This document shows positions 47,507-56,918 of a DNA stretch of 64,000 nucleotides, piece by piece. A program made the position numbers and the translations under genes. The notes under the pieces are model-generated. The model saw nothing but the letters and a program-made list of their open reading frames with translations. It searched no databases and had not been told where the DNA came from. Numbering within the stretch: position 1 is the first letter of the stretch; each line of letters opens with the position of its first letter. The stretch spans positions 2,480,001-2,544,000 of the forward strand of contig NZ_CP034328.1 in NCBI RefSeq assembly GCF_003940805.1, given 5' to 3'. Origin of the DNA: Tabrizicola piscis. GTDB taxonomy: Bacteria; Pseudomonadota; Alphaproteobacteria; Rhodobacterales; Rhodobacteraceae.

Positions 47507-48415
47507 ATGAGCCTTCGCCTCGCATTCACTTTTGCGCTGTCGATCGCAGTGCCAGCAGCACAAGCTGACACTCTGCGCACCTTGGCCAGCTTTCCGTCTG
47601 GAACATTCCTTGAAAACCTTGCGGAAGGCCCGAACGATACGCTTCTGGTCACCAGCTATCTGGATCGAACCGTCTTGTCTTGGGACGGAACAACACCCCC
47701 GGTTCCACTGGCCAACCTTGATGTGCATCCTGTAGGCATCGTGGTCCGCAACGACTTGATCGTGCTGTCAGTGCATGGCCAAGCCTTCACGACCGGCCCT
47801 GCCTTCACTTCAACCAACGCCTTCGTCATCCTTGCGCCTGATGGCACCCTGACCAACAGCATCCCTGCGCCGGAAGCCTTGTTCCTGAATGGGCTTGTCG
47901 AGGTTGCGCCCGGTCTGATCCTTGCCGCGGATTCATTGGCGGGCCGGATCTGGCAACTTGATATTGCCAGCGGTACGGTGACCGAATGGCTTGCCGATCC
48001 ATTGCTTTCGCCTGACCCTGCCGCAGCAGACCAACGTCCGGGCGCAAACGGGCTGAAGGTGCATGACGGCTGGCTCTATGTCTCAAACTCTTCGCGGGGC
48101 GCGCTGTTCCGTGTGGCTCTTCGTGGCGCTAGGCCGGAGGGATCGCTTGAAGTGTTTGCTCAGACCGGTCCCGTTGACGATTTTGCGTTCTTGCTTGACG
48201 GCACAATTGCGGCGACATCCCATGGCGCGTCGCTGATCGGCGTTGATAGCAGTGGTGCCGTGTCGACCCTTGTTGCCACGGGCTGCGACGGATGCACGTC
48301 TGTTCTGCCGTTCGGTAAAGAAGGCGAGTTGGTCATCCTGACCACTGGCAATCTTCTGGAAGGCGGAACCGATCCTGCGCGGATTCTTTCGATCGCGTCG
48401 CCAGTCGCAGACTGA
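47507..48415 (+). CDS. Exported SMP-30/gluconolactonase-like beta-propeller
   Basis: 302 aa. Signal peptide to about residue 20. The repeats 'LENLAEGPNDTLLVTSY', 'FLNGLVEVAPGLILAADS' and 'GANGLKVHDGWLYVSNSS' are typical of six-bladed SMP-30-like propellers. Some hydrolyse lactones using bound metal; catalytic activity here is uncertain. Likely cotranscribed with the DUF1579 gene. Confidence 0.72.
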   Translation: MSLRLAFTFALSIAVPAAQADTLRTLASFPSGTFLENLAEGPNDTLLVTSYLDRTVLSWDGTTPPVPLANLDVHPVGIVVRNDLIVLSVHGQAFTTGPAFTSTNAFVILAPDGTLTNSIPAPEALFLNGLVEVAPGLILAADSLAGRIWQLDIASGTVTEWLADPLLSPDPAAADQRPGANGLKVHDGWLYVSNSSRGALFRVALRGARPEGSLEVFAQTGPVDDFAFLLDGTIAATSHGASLIGVDSSGAVSTLVATGCDGCTSVLPFGKEGELVILTTGNLLEGGTDPARILSIASPVAD

Positions 48416-48505
48416 CGGTTCGATGAAGACTGGTGGCCATCAGGGATCATGAACACCCCCTAGTCAGGCGCTGGGGTGGCCATGATCCGATCCGGCGGTT
48501 TTCGG

Positions 48506-49171
48506 TCAGCGGCCATCAAACACATGCTCGACCACGGCGTCGGCACGAGTGTGCATGGTCCAATACGCATCGGAAATGGCCTCGGGATCGAAAGCTGTGC
48601 CTGAGGCAACCTGTCCGGCGATCGTAACTGTGCCAAGCCGTAGATTGCGTGCTGCAAAACTGGGCGCGCTTGCGTACACAAATCCGCGAAGGGCGGACTT
48701 GACTGCGGTCAGAACTGGCACCGCTGCGCCGTATTGGGGCGCAAGCGCCAGCCCGCCACCAGTCAGCAAGATGGTCCCTCCGTCGCCTGCCGCCATTGCT
48801 GGGGCGGCTGCTTGTATTGCTGTCACTGCGCCGGTGAGACCGAGGCGAAGCTGACGGTCGAACTCATCAACTTTGATATCGAGGGCGGCTGTCTCATCCC
48901 AAAGCGCGGCGTTCCAGATCAACACCGACGGGCGGCCGTGTTCGGCAAGGATGGTGGCAATCACGCTTCGCACGGCCCCATGGTCGGACAGGTCGGCCGG
49001 GTGGGTCGTGACCGTTGCACCCCCTGCAATCATCGGCGCAGCAATTGCGGTCAGACGCACAGAATCGCGCGCAATCATCGCCACGCGGTAGCCTTGACCG
49101 GCGAAGCGGAGGGCGACGGCAGCGCCAACGCCGGGGCCAACGCCGGCAATGATGGCAAGTGGGAGGGTCAT
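48506..49171 (-). CDS. SDR-family oxidoreductase
   Basis: 221 aa. Cofactor motif 'AGVGPGVGAAVALRF' (about 9-23) and 'NAALWDETAAL' in place of NNAG. The expected Tyr-x-x-x-Lys is not clear: 'VPVLTAVKSAL' holds only the Lys position, so it may be an atypical or inactive SDR. It is divergent from a LysR gene that probably regulates it. Confidence 0.8.
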   Translation of the reverse strand: MTLPLAIIAGVGPGVGAAVALRFAGQGYRVAMIARDSVRLTAIAAPMIAGGATVTTHPADLSDHGAVRSVIATILAEHGRPSVLIWNAALWDETAALDIKVDEFDRQLRLGLTGAVTAIQAAAPAMAAGDGGTILLTGGGLALAPQYGAAVPVLTAVKSALRGFVYASAPSFAARNLRLGTVTIAGQVASGTAFDPEAISDAYWTMHTRADAVVEHVFDGR

Positions 49172-49218
49172 GGCATTTCCATTCTCATTGGTTGCATCGA
49201 AGTTAAACTTGGGTTGCT

Positions 49219-49244
49219 GTTCCGAAACTTCTATTCACTGGAAC
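49219..49244. promoter_or_regulatory. GTTCC-N16-GGAAC dyad, candidate LysR operator
   Basis: Inverted repeat in the 90-bp gap between divergent SDR and LysR genes. The spacing is wider than the classic T-N11-A box, so it is a weak candidate. Confidence 0.3.
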
Positions 49245-49261
49245 AAATTCCATAAATCCAT

Positions 49262-50167
49262 ATGGTGAATAACGTGAGCTTCGACCTTAACCTTCTTCTG
49301 ACCTTCGAAGCCTTGGATCTGGCGCGCAGCGTGTCCGGCGCAGCAAGGCATCTGGGCCTAAGTCAGCCTGCGACCAGTGCCGCCCTGTCGCGCCTGCGTC
49401 GCGCATTCGGCGACGATCTTTTCACCTACGCTGGCGGCTCGATGCAGCCGACTCCGATGGCACGACGTCTGGCACCCGGAATTCACTCGACCCTTGCTGC
49501 GATGCGAGGCCTTCTGGAAGCCGAGCGACAGTTCGTCCCCGAAGTCGCGCGCACTTCATTCACCGTAGGGGTCACCGACTACGCCAGTGCCGTCATTGCC
49601 CCCCGCCTGATTGCCCGTCTGGCCCTACAGGCGCCGGGCATCGATCTGCGGCTGCAGGCCTATGACAAGGCGATGGTGGGGGGCCTGATCGACGGTGGTG
49701 TCCTTGACATAGCCATCGGGTCATTCGCGGATCCGCCTGATCGGTCTGTCGCCACCGTACTTTTCGGTGAGAGCTTCGTCGGTGTTGCCCGGTCGGAACA
49801 TCCAGCGCTTGCCGCCCAGTTGGACGCCGCAAGTTTTGCATGCCTCGACCATGCGCTCTTCACCTTGGGGCGGGACGGCCGCGGTGCGGTTGATGATGCA
49901 CTGGCCGCAATCGGATTGGAGCGGCGGGTGCGCGTGGCGCTTCCACATCTGATGGCACTGCCTGAAATCCTTCGAGCGACGGACTTGGTTGCCGCTGTCC
50001 CCAAACGCGCTGCAGCACGCTTTGGTGCGGGGCTTTCACTTTTCAGCTTGGACTTTCTTGGGTTGATGCCCTGGACAATGCATATGCTGTGGTCTCCGTC
50101 AGCACGAAAAGACCCAGCGAATGCCTGGCTGCGCGAGAGCGTCAAGGAACTGTGCCTAACCCTGTGA
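49262..50167 (+). CDS. LysR-family transcriptional regulator
   Basis: 301 aa. N-terminal HTH of the NodD/PcpR branch ('FDLNLLLTFEALDLARSVSGAARHL'-type start, 'SQPATSAALSRLR') and an effector-binding domain. Divergent from the SDR gene. Confidence 0.9.
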   Translation: MVNNVSFDLNLLLTFEALDLARSVSGAARHLGLSQPATSAALSRLRRAFGDDLFTYAGGSMQPTPMARRLAPGIHSTLAAMRGLLEAERQFVPEVARTSFTVGVTDYASAVIAPRLIARLALQAPGIDLRLQAYDKAMVGGLIDGGVLDIAIGSFADPPDRSVATVLFGESFVGVARSEHPALAAQLDAASFACLDHALFTLGRDGRGAVDDALAAIGLERRVRVALPHLMALPEILRATDLVAAVPKRAAARFGAGLSLFSLDFLGLMPWTMHMLWSPSARKDPANAWLRESVKELCLTL

Positions 50168-50222
50168 CATGGCGCGACGGGATCAGGGTCCGCTTCGGCT
50201 GACGGTCTTGCTGAGCACCGCT

Positions 50223-50633
50223 TCAGCCCTTTCCTGAAAATGCGGTGCCGAGATGGGTGTGTTTGAAATCGTCGGTGTATTTCAGGCCATATCCGACGGC
50301 CCGGTCAAAGCCGATGTGCGCCATCCAGATGAGGCCAACCGCAACGGCAAATGGCGCAACGAATGCCAGACCCATCCCGATCAGCGCGAACGGCACGATC
50401 GTGGTGTGCCCAAGGTTGTACATCCAAGCTCCAACACGCGTGCTGTGGAGATAACCCAGCATGAAGGCATCAGGCGCAAGGAAGAGAAGCGCGTACAGTC
50501 CCCATCCTGACCCGGTCTGCGCATAGGCCACCGTCGCTGCGGCCAGCAATGCCAGACCCTCAGCGCGCAGGATCAGGTTGGGTGCGTCGCGGACGACACC
50601 GGATGATGCTGGGGATGCGGACAACGTGGACAT
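50223..50633 (-). CDS. DUF4260-family membrane protein
   Basis: 136 aa with four hydrophobic segments and the family pattern 'LFLAPDAFMLGYL' and 'GLIWMAHIGFDRAVGYGLKY'. Function unknown. Divergent from a LysR gene. Confidence 0.82.
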   Translation of the reverse strand: MSTLSASPASSGVVRDAPNLILRAEGLALLAAATVAYAQTGSGWGLYALLFLAPDAFMLGYLHSTRVGAWMYNLGHTTIVPFALIGMGLAFVAPFAVAVGLIWMAHIGFDRAVGYGLKYTDDFKHTHLGTAFSGKG

Positions 50634-50734
50634 GGGGTGCTCCTTTCAGACGCGTCAACTCGATGCCCTGAAGCTACATCACGGGCAGCCCCAACACGAT
50701 TGTCTAACCGTGACTACAAGCATAGAAAGATTTG

Positions 50735-51607
50735 ATGAACATTCGGTCTTCCAACTGGGAACTCTTCGCGGCCTATCTGGCAGTTTGCCGGACAAGCAGC
50801 CTATCCGCCGCAGCCCGCAGCCTTGGCTTGTCGCAACCGACCGTGCGGCGCCAGATTGAAGCCTTGGAAGCGTTGGTCGGAACGACACTCTTTACCCGCT
50901 CTGCCGCCGGCTTGGTTCCACTGGAGGGACATCTCTCCCTAATGGCCGAGGCCGAGGCCATGGAGTCAGCGGCGCTGGCATTTGCCCGTCTGGCGTCAAG
51001 TTCGGCAGATGACGTGTCAGGCACGGTCCGCATTTCTTGCAGCAACGTCTACGGCGTGGAGATTCTTCCGCCAATCCTGGCAGAGCTTCAGGCCACTTGG
51101 CCAAAGCTTGAGATTGAGCTGGCCTTGACGAACGACATCGCCAATCTTCTGCGGCGCGATGCGGATATCGCAGTCCGACTGGCGCGTCCCGAGCAAGCAG
51201 CTCTCGTCGCCCGAAAGGTTTCCCCGATGCGGCTGGGCTTCTTTGCCGCCCCGCAACTGGCAGAGCGCGTCCGTGGCATGGATTTTGCGGCCCTGAGCGC
51301 AACGGGCCTGATGATCAGTCAAGACCGGCTTGACACCATTGCTGCAGGGCTGCGGCAGCTAGGCCTGAAGCCCCCAACGCGTACCGTGTTCCGATCAGAT
51401 GACGATCTCGCCCAACTCGCGGCAATCCGGAGCGGCATCGGGGTGGGTATCTGCCAGATCGCCATCGGTCAGAAGTCCGGATTGGTGCGGATTCTGGAAG
51501 ACCTTGCTCCAACCTTTGACGCCTGGGTCGTGATGCATGAAGACCAAAAGCGCCTCGCGCGGGCGAGGGTCGTTTTCGATGCCTTGGTAAAGGCCCTCGA
51601 CCGTTAG
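50735..51607 (+). CDS. LysR-family transcriptional regulator
   Basis: 290 aa from the ATG at 50735. HTH 'SLSAAARSLGLSQPTVRRQIEALE' and effector domain with 'ADIAVRLARPEQ'. Divergent from the DUF4260 gene, its likely target. Confidence 0.9.
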   Translation: MNIRSSNWELFAAYLAVCRTSSLSAAARSLGLSQPTVRRQIEALEALVGTTLFTRSAAGLVPLEGHLSLMAEAEAMESAALAFARLASSSADDVSGTVRISCSNVYGVEILPPILAELQATWPKLEIELALTNDIANLLRRDADIAVRLARPEQAALVARKVSPMRLGFFAAPQLAERVRGMDFAALSATGLMISQDRLDTIAAGLRQLGLKPPTRTVFRSDDDLAQLAAIRSGIGVGICQIAIGQKSGLVRILEDLAPTFDAWVVMHEDQKRLARARVVFDALVKALDR

Positions 51608-51663
51608 TCAGTCTTCGAAGAGGACGCTGTCATCCGAACCGACCCCCGGATATTGGGTGAACA

Positions 51664-52677
51664 TCAGCGTACATCCGGCCAAAGTCGTGTGATCAAGTTG
51701 GAGGCGTTTCGACCTCTGCGGTGGATCGGTCGGTCCGACGGTTCGAATTGGGTCGTCTCGTCAGGGGTTGTCGTTGGACCTCGGGCGTAGCCGCGCGGGG
51801 AGGAGCCAGTTACGCGCTTGAAGGCGACAGCAAAAGCACTTTCGGAGGCATAGCCGACCTCTTCCGCAATTTGAGCGATGGAACGCTCCGTACGGCGCAA
51901 TCGATCAGCGGCAAGCAGCATGCGGAACTGCGTGAGATAGCCGATCGGCGTCAGCCCCGAGATTCGTCGGAACCGAACCGCGAAGGCGGTCCTCGAGAGG
52001 CCGGCATGCCCCGCAAGCTCTTGCACTGTCCATGGCCTGGCCAGATCGCCGTGCATCGCCACTGTCGCTTGCAAAATGTGGCGGTCGGCCATCGTGGCCA
52101 GCCATCCTCCTGCCCCGGGCGGCGCGTTTTCCAGATGGCAGCGCATGACCTGAACCAGCACGAAATGCGACAGATGGGCGATGGACAGCGCCCCACCTGG
52201 ACGCGGAACCCGCAATTCCTCGGCAATCCGATCAAGCGACCACTGAACGGCTTCCGTTTGCGGGCCTGGCCGAACCCGCACGACCGGCGGCAGCGTACCC
52301 AAAAGGATCCCGGCAGCCGGACCGCACAAAAGAAAGCGGCTTCCTGTCATGTAGAAGTCGCCGCCACCGCCATAGACCGCCGTACTGCCGTGCGGGATCG
52401 GGGCATAGATCGTCTCGGCATCTTCGCCAAAGCGCGCCTTGCGCGCCGAAAGCAGGAATGGCCGCCCCTGCGGCAGGATCACACAATCCCCTGCTTCAAG
52501 TCGCATAGGGTCCGCGACACCCTCGACCGCAAGCCAGCAACTTCCCTTCAGGACCGCGTTGCATTTCAGCCCCTCATGACGACCGAACTGGATCGACCAG
52601 TCGCCGCCCGCGTCCAGCCCGGCCGCCACGCAGTCTTGCGGACGCAGGAGCGAGATGATGTCCGACAGGGGGTCCAT
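51664..52677 (-). CDS. AraC-family regulator with N-terminal cupin
   Basis: 337 aa. The N-terminal cupin_6-like domain ('LEAGDCVILPQGRPFLL') and C-terminal double HTH ('TVQELAGHAGLSRTAFAVRF', 'IAEEVGYASESAFAVAFKRV'). This type often represses or activates the adjacent NAD(P)-dependent gene, here the divergent NmrA-like gene. Confidence 0.9.
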   Translation of the reverse strand: MDPLSDIISLLRPQDCVAAGLDAGGDWSIQFGRHEGLKCNAVLKGSCWLAVEGVADPMRLEAGDCVILPQGRPFLLSARKARFGEDAETIYAPIPHGSTAVYGGGGDFYMTGSRFLLCGPAAGILLGTLPPVVRVRPGPQTEAVQWSLDRIAEELRVPRPGGALSIAHLSHFVLVQVMRCHLENAPPGAGGWLATMADRHILQATVAMHGDLARPWTVQELAGHAGLSRTAFAVRFRRISGLTPIGYLTQFRMLLAADRLRRTERSIAQIAEEVGYASESAFAVAFKRVTGSSPRGYARGPTTTPDETTQFEPSDRPIHRRGRNASNLITRLWPDVR

Positions 52678-52780
52678 AGCGGCATTCCTGAACGATGGCG
52701 AAATCTATTCGTACGCTGGCTGATAGCACGTTCCATTTTGCGCGGTAAGTATCGACCACGACAAACAGCGGAGATGCCCC

Positions 52781-53659
52781 ATGATCCTCATCACCACGCC
52801 TTCGGGCGACATCGGCTCGCGCGTTCTTCAGAACGTGCTGAAGGACCGGCAGGACGTGCGGGTGATTGCCCGCAATCCCTCAAGCTTGCCGGAGAGTTTA
52901 CGGCACCGCGTCGAGGTTGTTGAAGGTTCCCATGCAGACCCCGACGTGATCGGACGCGCCATTTCCGGCGTCGAAAGCGTCTTCTGGCTGCCGCCCGGCA
53001 GCCCATCCAGCCCGAGCGCGGAGGCCGCCTATGTGGAGTTTTCCCGGGCCTTCTGCGACGCCCTGCCTGCCTCGAGCGTCACGCATGTCGTAGGTATTTC
53101 CGCCTTGGGCCGCGGATGGCCGAAGCCTGCCGGCCTGGTGACGGCAAGTCTGCAGATGGATGACATGATCGGCAGAACCGGGGTGAACTACCGGGCCCTG
53201 ACCTGCGCCTCGCTTATGGACAACATCCAGCGTCAAGCCGAGCTGATCCAAGCCGACGGTGTTTTCTACCAGCCGACGCCAGCCCGCCTCAAGATGCCCC
53301 ATGTAGCGAAAGCAGATGTCGCCGCGGCGGCGGCAGGCCACTTGCTCGCATTGGACTGGCAGGGCGTGGGTGAGGTCCCGTTGATGGGTCCGGAAGACAT
53401 CTCCTTTGAGGAGATGGCAGAGGTAATGTCCAGCGTTCTTGGCCGGCCTGTTCGCTATGAGGAGATGCCGATGGAACAGTTCGCCGGGATGATGGCGGCA
53501 ATGGGCGCGAGCGATGGCATGGTCCGTGCCTACGTCGACATGCTCACCGCCAAGAATGAGGGAATGGACACGGCAAGACGACCTGCTGCGCGAACTGGAA
53601 CGCCGACGACGTTCCGGCAATGGTGCGAGATCGAACTCTGTCCTGTTGTGGCGGCTTGA
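52781..53659 (+). CDS. NmrA/QorB-like NAD(P)-binding protein
   Basis: 292 aa. Rossmann start 'MILITTPSGDIGSRVL' with a degenerate G-x-x-G-x-x-G, then the atypical SDR pattern 'VFWLPPGSPSS' and 'VTHVVGISALGRG'. QorB relatives reduce quinones and NmrA relatives sense NAD(P). The cofactor-binding fold is visible, catalysis is not. Confidence 0.82.
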   Translation: MILITTPSGDIGSRVLQNVLKDRQDVRVIARNPSSLPESLRHRVEVVEGSHADPDVIGRAISGVESVFWLPPGSPSSPSAEAAYVEFSRAFCDALPASSVTHVVGISALGRGWPKPAGLVTASLQMDDMIGRTGVNYRALTCASLMDNIQRQAELIQADGVFYQPTPARLKMPHVAKADVAAAAAGHLLALDWQGVGEVPLMGPEDISFEEMAEVMSSVLGRPVRYEEMPMEQFAGMMAAMGASDGMVRAYVDMLTAKNEGMDTARRPAARTGTPTTFRQWCEIELCPVVAA

Positions 53660-53708
53660 TCGCAGCGCGAGGACCTGTCCCGACGTGACAACAAGGCACC
53701 CACGGCGC

Positions 53709-54308
53709 CTATCTAAGGAACCCTGTAAGGGCTACCACTTCGTCTTGCCTTATCTCATGGCCGCCCTCATGCAGGATCGCGGTCACTTTCGCCCCCTCCA
53801 TCTTGTAGTAGTCTGCCAACGCTATCGTCAGCGCCAAGGGGCAGATCGGATCCTTGCGACCGCCGGTGATCAGAACCAACTGCCCTTTAAGGCCCGGATT
53901 TCCAGCAGGTTTCCATGGGATTAACGGATGAAGCAGGGCCACCCGGTCGAAAAGATGGGCATGTTCGAAGGTCATTGCGGCAAGGATGTTAGCGCCGTTC
54001 GAGTAGCCCACTGCATAGGCCTCCCGGTCTGGATGTGCTGCACGTGTTTCTGCTACGAAAGATGCCATGGCGGCACTGCGGTGTGCGAGGTCTGCCATGT
54101 CAAAGACCCCTTCACCCGTGCGGCGAAAGAACCTGTTTGCCCCACCTTCAGACACGTCACCTCGGGGAGCGACAAGCCCTGCGCCCGGAAGAATGTCTTG
54201 GACCAACGGGGCAAATTGGGTCTCGTTGCCACCTGTTCCATGAAAGGCAAAAACGAGTGGCGCGTTGCCGACGGGCGGGGTGACGAAGGCGTGGTAGGGT
54301 GCGGGCAT
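53709..54308 (-). CDS. MhqD-like phospholipase/carboxylesterase
   Basis: 199 aa from the ATG at 54308. Alpha/beta hydrolase with 'FHGTGGNE', elbow 'GYSNG', acid in 'GGRKDPICP' and His in 'LHEGGHE'. It follows the VOC dioxygenase by 37 bp. The pair resembles Bacillus MhqO/MhqD, which handle methylhydroquinone. A longer frame overlapping the VOC gene is less likely. Confidence 0.82.
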   Translation of the reverse strand: MPAPYHAFVTPPVGNAPLVFAFHGTGGNETQFAPLVQDILPGAGLVAPRGDVSEGGANRFFRRTGEGVFDMADLAHRSAAMASFVAETRAAHPDREAYAVGYSNGANILAAMTFEHAHLFDRVALLHPLIPWKPAGNPGLKGQLVLITGGRKDPICPLALTIALADYYKMEGAKVTAILHEGGHEIRQDEVVALTGFLR

Positions 54309-54345
54309 GCTTCTGACTTTCAAGGATTTGAGCGAGCTGAAGCGG

Positions 54346-55278
54346 TCAGTCGATGATTGGGTCCAGATAGGTTTCGAGTTGGGCTCGCAGTCTTTCATGT
54401 TGTTCCGGGAGCTTCAGCGCCTCGCCCAGATGGTCGACAGGCTCATCCCGGTCAAAACCCGGTTCGTCGGTGGCGACTTCGAACAGGACCCCACCCGGGC
54501 TGCGGAAATAGATTGCCCAGAAGTAGTCGCGGTCAATGACAGGAGTGACCTGATAGCCGGTGTCGAGCAGCGACTTCCGAACCAGCAGCTGGGCCGCCCG
54601 GTCAGGGACAGAGAACGCGATGTGATGCACCGATCCGGCCCCTTGACTGGCCCGCGGCAGCCCAGGCTGCACATCGATATCGATGAAATTCGCGCCATTG
54701 CCAATCTTTGCGCGATAGCGAGTCAAAGAGCCTTCGGCCTCGATGACCTCATATCCCATGAAGGCAAGCAACTCACCTGTCTCTGTCCCGTCACGCAGTC
54801 GAAGGGTAGCGCTGTGAAACCCGCGCACAGCCTCGTCCTGTTGGACGCCAGCACCGACCCAGCCCTGACGAGGATCCTCTTCGACTTCGACCAACGCAAA
54901 GGCATCGCCGTCCGGCGCTTTGAAGGTCAGTCGGCGTTCGCCGAAGCGGGTTTCCTCGACCAGACCTTGGACACCCAGCTTTGCAAGTCGGTCCTTCCAG
55001 AAGGGCAGGAAACCCTTCGCGACGGAAAACACGGTTTGTGATACCTCGCCGCTGCCTGGGCGGCCGGGGGCGGCCTGGCGGAACGGGAAATAGGTCATCA
55101 CCGTGCCGGCGCTTCCCGTCATGTCTCCGTAGTACAGATGATAGGTGTCGGGCTGGTCGAAGTTCACCGTCTTCTTGACCCGCCGCAAGCCCAGCGTGTG
55201 GGTGAAAAAGTCGTTGTTCTTCTGCGCGTCGGACGCGATCGAGGTAACGTGGTGAAGCCCGTGGACGTGGTGAGTCAT
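54346..55278 (-). CDS. VOC-superfamily ring-cleaving dioxygenase (MhqO-like)
   Basis: 310 aa from the ATG at 55278. Two vicinal-oxygen-chelate domains: 'HGLHHVTSIA' near the start and 'GSVHHIAFSV' / 'GVLFEVATD' in the second, giving the 2-His-1-Glu iron site. Relatives cleave hydroquinones or catechols. First gene of a pair with the esterase. Confidence 0.87.
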   Translation of the reverse strand: MTHHVHGLHHVTSIASDAQKNNDFFTHTLGLRRVKKTVNFDQPDTYHLYYGDMTGSAGTVMTYFPFRQAAPGRPGSGEVSQTVFSVAKGFLPFWKDRLAKLGVQGLVEETRFGERRLTFKAPDGDAFALVEVEEDPRQGWVGAGVQQDEAVRGFHSATLRLRDGTETGELLAFMGYEVIEAEGSLTRYRAKIGNGANFIDIDVQPGLPRASQGAGSVHHIAFSVPDRAAQLLVRKSLLDTGYQVTPVIDRDYFWAIYFRSPGGVLFEVATDEPGFDRDEPVDHLGEALKLPEQHERLRAQLETYLDPIID

Positions 55279-55355
55279 GGCGGTTTCCCTGTTTTTCAAT
55301 TTGAAGCCTTGGAGGTTAGGAGTTGGTTGGCAACGGGCAAGTCGTGCACTGCGCC

Positions 55356-55592
55356 TTATTTGCCCCTTGGCCCAATAGAGAGCAGGTGTCGGCCTGTCGG
55401 ATAGGCTCCACCCGCCGTCTCAGCCATCAGCGCAGCATGCAGGTCGGCGTCCGAATGGGTTGCACGGCGATGCTGGCGAAGGTGTTCAGCCCAGGATTCG
55501 GTCATGAACCAATCGAGGATCACATCCGGGTCAGCGGCATCCTCTACCACGCCCCAGTTAAACGCGCCGTCGCGCAGACGGGCGGGGCGGGG
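55356..55592 (-). pseudogene. MFS-transporter C-terminal tail remnant
   Basis: Frame 'ARLRDGAFNWGVVEDAADPD' followed by 'FMTESWAEHLRQHRR' matches the soluble tail of certain MFS exporters, without any of the membrane part. The upstream sequence is broken. It may be the leftover of an exporter that once flanked the VOC/esterase pair. Confidence 0.55.
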
Positions 55593-55638
55593 GCGCTCAC
55601 GTCACTTGAGAAGCTGAGTGCCCAGATGCAGGACAGGG

Positions 55639-56661
55639 CTATTCGAGAAATCTGGACGCGGCGCTGAGCCTGACCCTCGTCCAAATTCTGGAGATGGACT
55701 TTCGCAAAATCCCGTTCTTGGGCAACAAGGTGCCAGGCGATCCGCCGACGTTAGGTCCCCTCGCCGAGGTGTCGTTCGGAATTGCCGTCAAGTCAGCCTC
55801 ATTCCACGCGCCAATGAAATCGCGGAGATCCGATGCGCTTGCCGAGAACGCCCCTTCAAGCAAGTCCGGCAGACGCCCCATGCGCTGCACTTGCCAAAGG
55901 GAATTGTGGTCTTTGCGTCCCGCAATCGGGATCAGATGCGAATTGACTGCCACCGCAGCGCAATGGGCCGCATGCGCATCCACGACATGGTCAGCGCTGT
56001 AGACAAAGACCAATTCGGTGCCTTTGGTCTCGTCGCAAGCGCACAGTGGGTCAAAGGCGGAGCGCATCGCCTCGCGCCTCAGGATCCGCAGCGTATCGTC
56101 GATCAAACGCCCACCGAAAGACAGGCCGCGTCGAAGCCCGCCGAGTTTGGCAAATCGAAGGGCCGGTAAACCGCCACCGCTGGTTCCCAGCGCTATAGTG
56201 TCGGCATAGCCACTCCTGATAGGCGCAGTGACGCGTGCCAGTTCCCAAAGCGAGCGGTGTCCATCCCAAATGCCGCTTCGATAGTGGCTCCTCATTGGAT
56301 CATACAGCATCAAAAGATCGGTGTTTCTTGGCAGTGCCTGAATGATGATTGGCAGCGGCATCATCAAACGGGATGCTGCACCTGTAAATCCAATAAGCAA
56401 TCGTTGCCGAGATGTGCTGGCCGCCGAATAGAGACGGGCATATGGCATCGATAACTCGCAGCGCAAATCCGAAAGCACCGCGGCCGCACTCAAGGCCTTC
56501 ATGGAAAACGACCGCTGAACTGCGTCGACAAGGTCGGTATGGCCAGACCGTCGGATGGCATCGGCAGCATCCATGAATTCGAGCGGCGTCGAGTAATTCT
56601 CCAACGCGTTGAGTTGTTTGGCTACCTGCTCCCGAAGCGAAAGCTTGGCAGTCCCTGTCAT
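55639..56661 (-). CDS. Alpha/beta-hydrolase-like protein in the ACP/P450 operon
   Basis: 340 aa of no family I can name. A nucleophile elbow 'GTSGGG' (Ser161) is clear, and Asp224 or Asp228 ('SADHVVD') with His252 ('RKDHNSLW') could complete a triad. No signal peptide. Its start overlaps the ACP stop by 4 bp. A thioesterase, acyltransferase or hydrolase acting on the ACP-bound product would fit, but this is inference. Confidence 0.7.
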   Translation of the reverse strand: MTGTAKLSLREQVAKQLNALENYSTPLEFMDAADAIRRSGHTDLVDAVQRSFSMKALSAAAVLSDLRCELSMPYARLYSAASTSRQRLLIGFTGAASRLMMPLPIIIQALPRNTDLLMLYDPMRSHYRSGIWDGHRSLWELARVTAPIRSGYADTIALGTSGGGLPALRFAKLGGLRRGLSFGGRLIDDTLRILRREAMRSAFDPLCACDETKGTELVFVYSADHVVDAHAAHCAAVAVNSHLIPIAGRKDHNSLWQVQRMGRLPDLLEGAFSASASDLRDFIGAWNEADLTAIPNDTSARGPNVGGSPGTLLPKNGILRKSISRIWTRVRLSAASRFLE

Positions 56662-56918
56662 GGCTTGGCTTGAACTGCGCGCGCCACCACATCAACAAGG
56701 TCGCAAAGCGTCGTCGTGGACGCAATTGACGCCGGTGGAAGGTCGATACCGAATTCATCTTCAAGCTGCATGATTATCTCGTATGTTGCCAAGCTGTCGA
56801 TGTCCAACTCGGACAAATCAAAGTCCCCGCCCGACAGGGCAAGTGAAGCCAACGACGGGCGATCGAGCAAACCACTGGTCTTATCAAGGGCAGCAATGAC
56901 TGCTGGTCGGACGTTCAT
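56658..56918 (-). CDS. Dedicated acyl carrier protein
   Basis: 86 aa with the phosphopantetheine site 'LDIDSLATYEIIMQLEDEF' (Ser42 in DSL) and helices typical of ACPs; acidic as expected. Overlaps the P450 gene and the hydrolase gene by 4 bp each. No ketosynthase, ligase or phosphopantetheinyl transferase is nearby, so it would be loaded by an enzyme encoded elsewhere. Confidence 0.92.
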   Translation of the reverse strand: MNVRPAVIAALDKTSGLLDRPSLASLALSGGDFDLSELDIDSLATYEIIMQLEDEFGIDLPPASIASTTTLCDLVDVVARAVQAKP

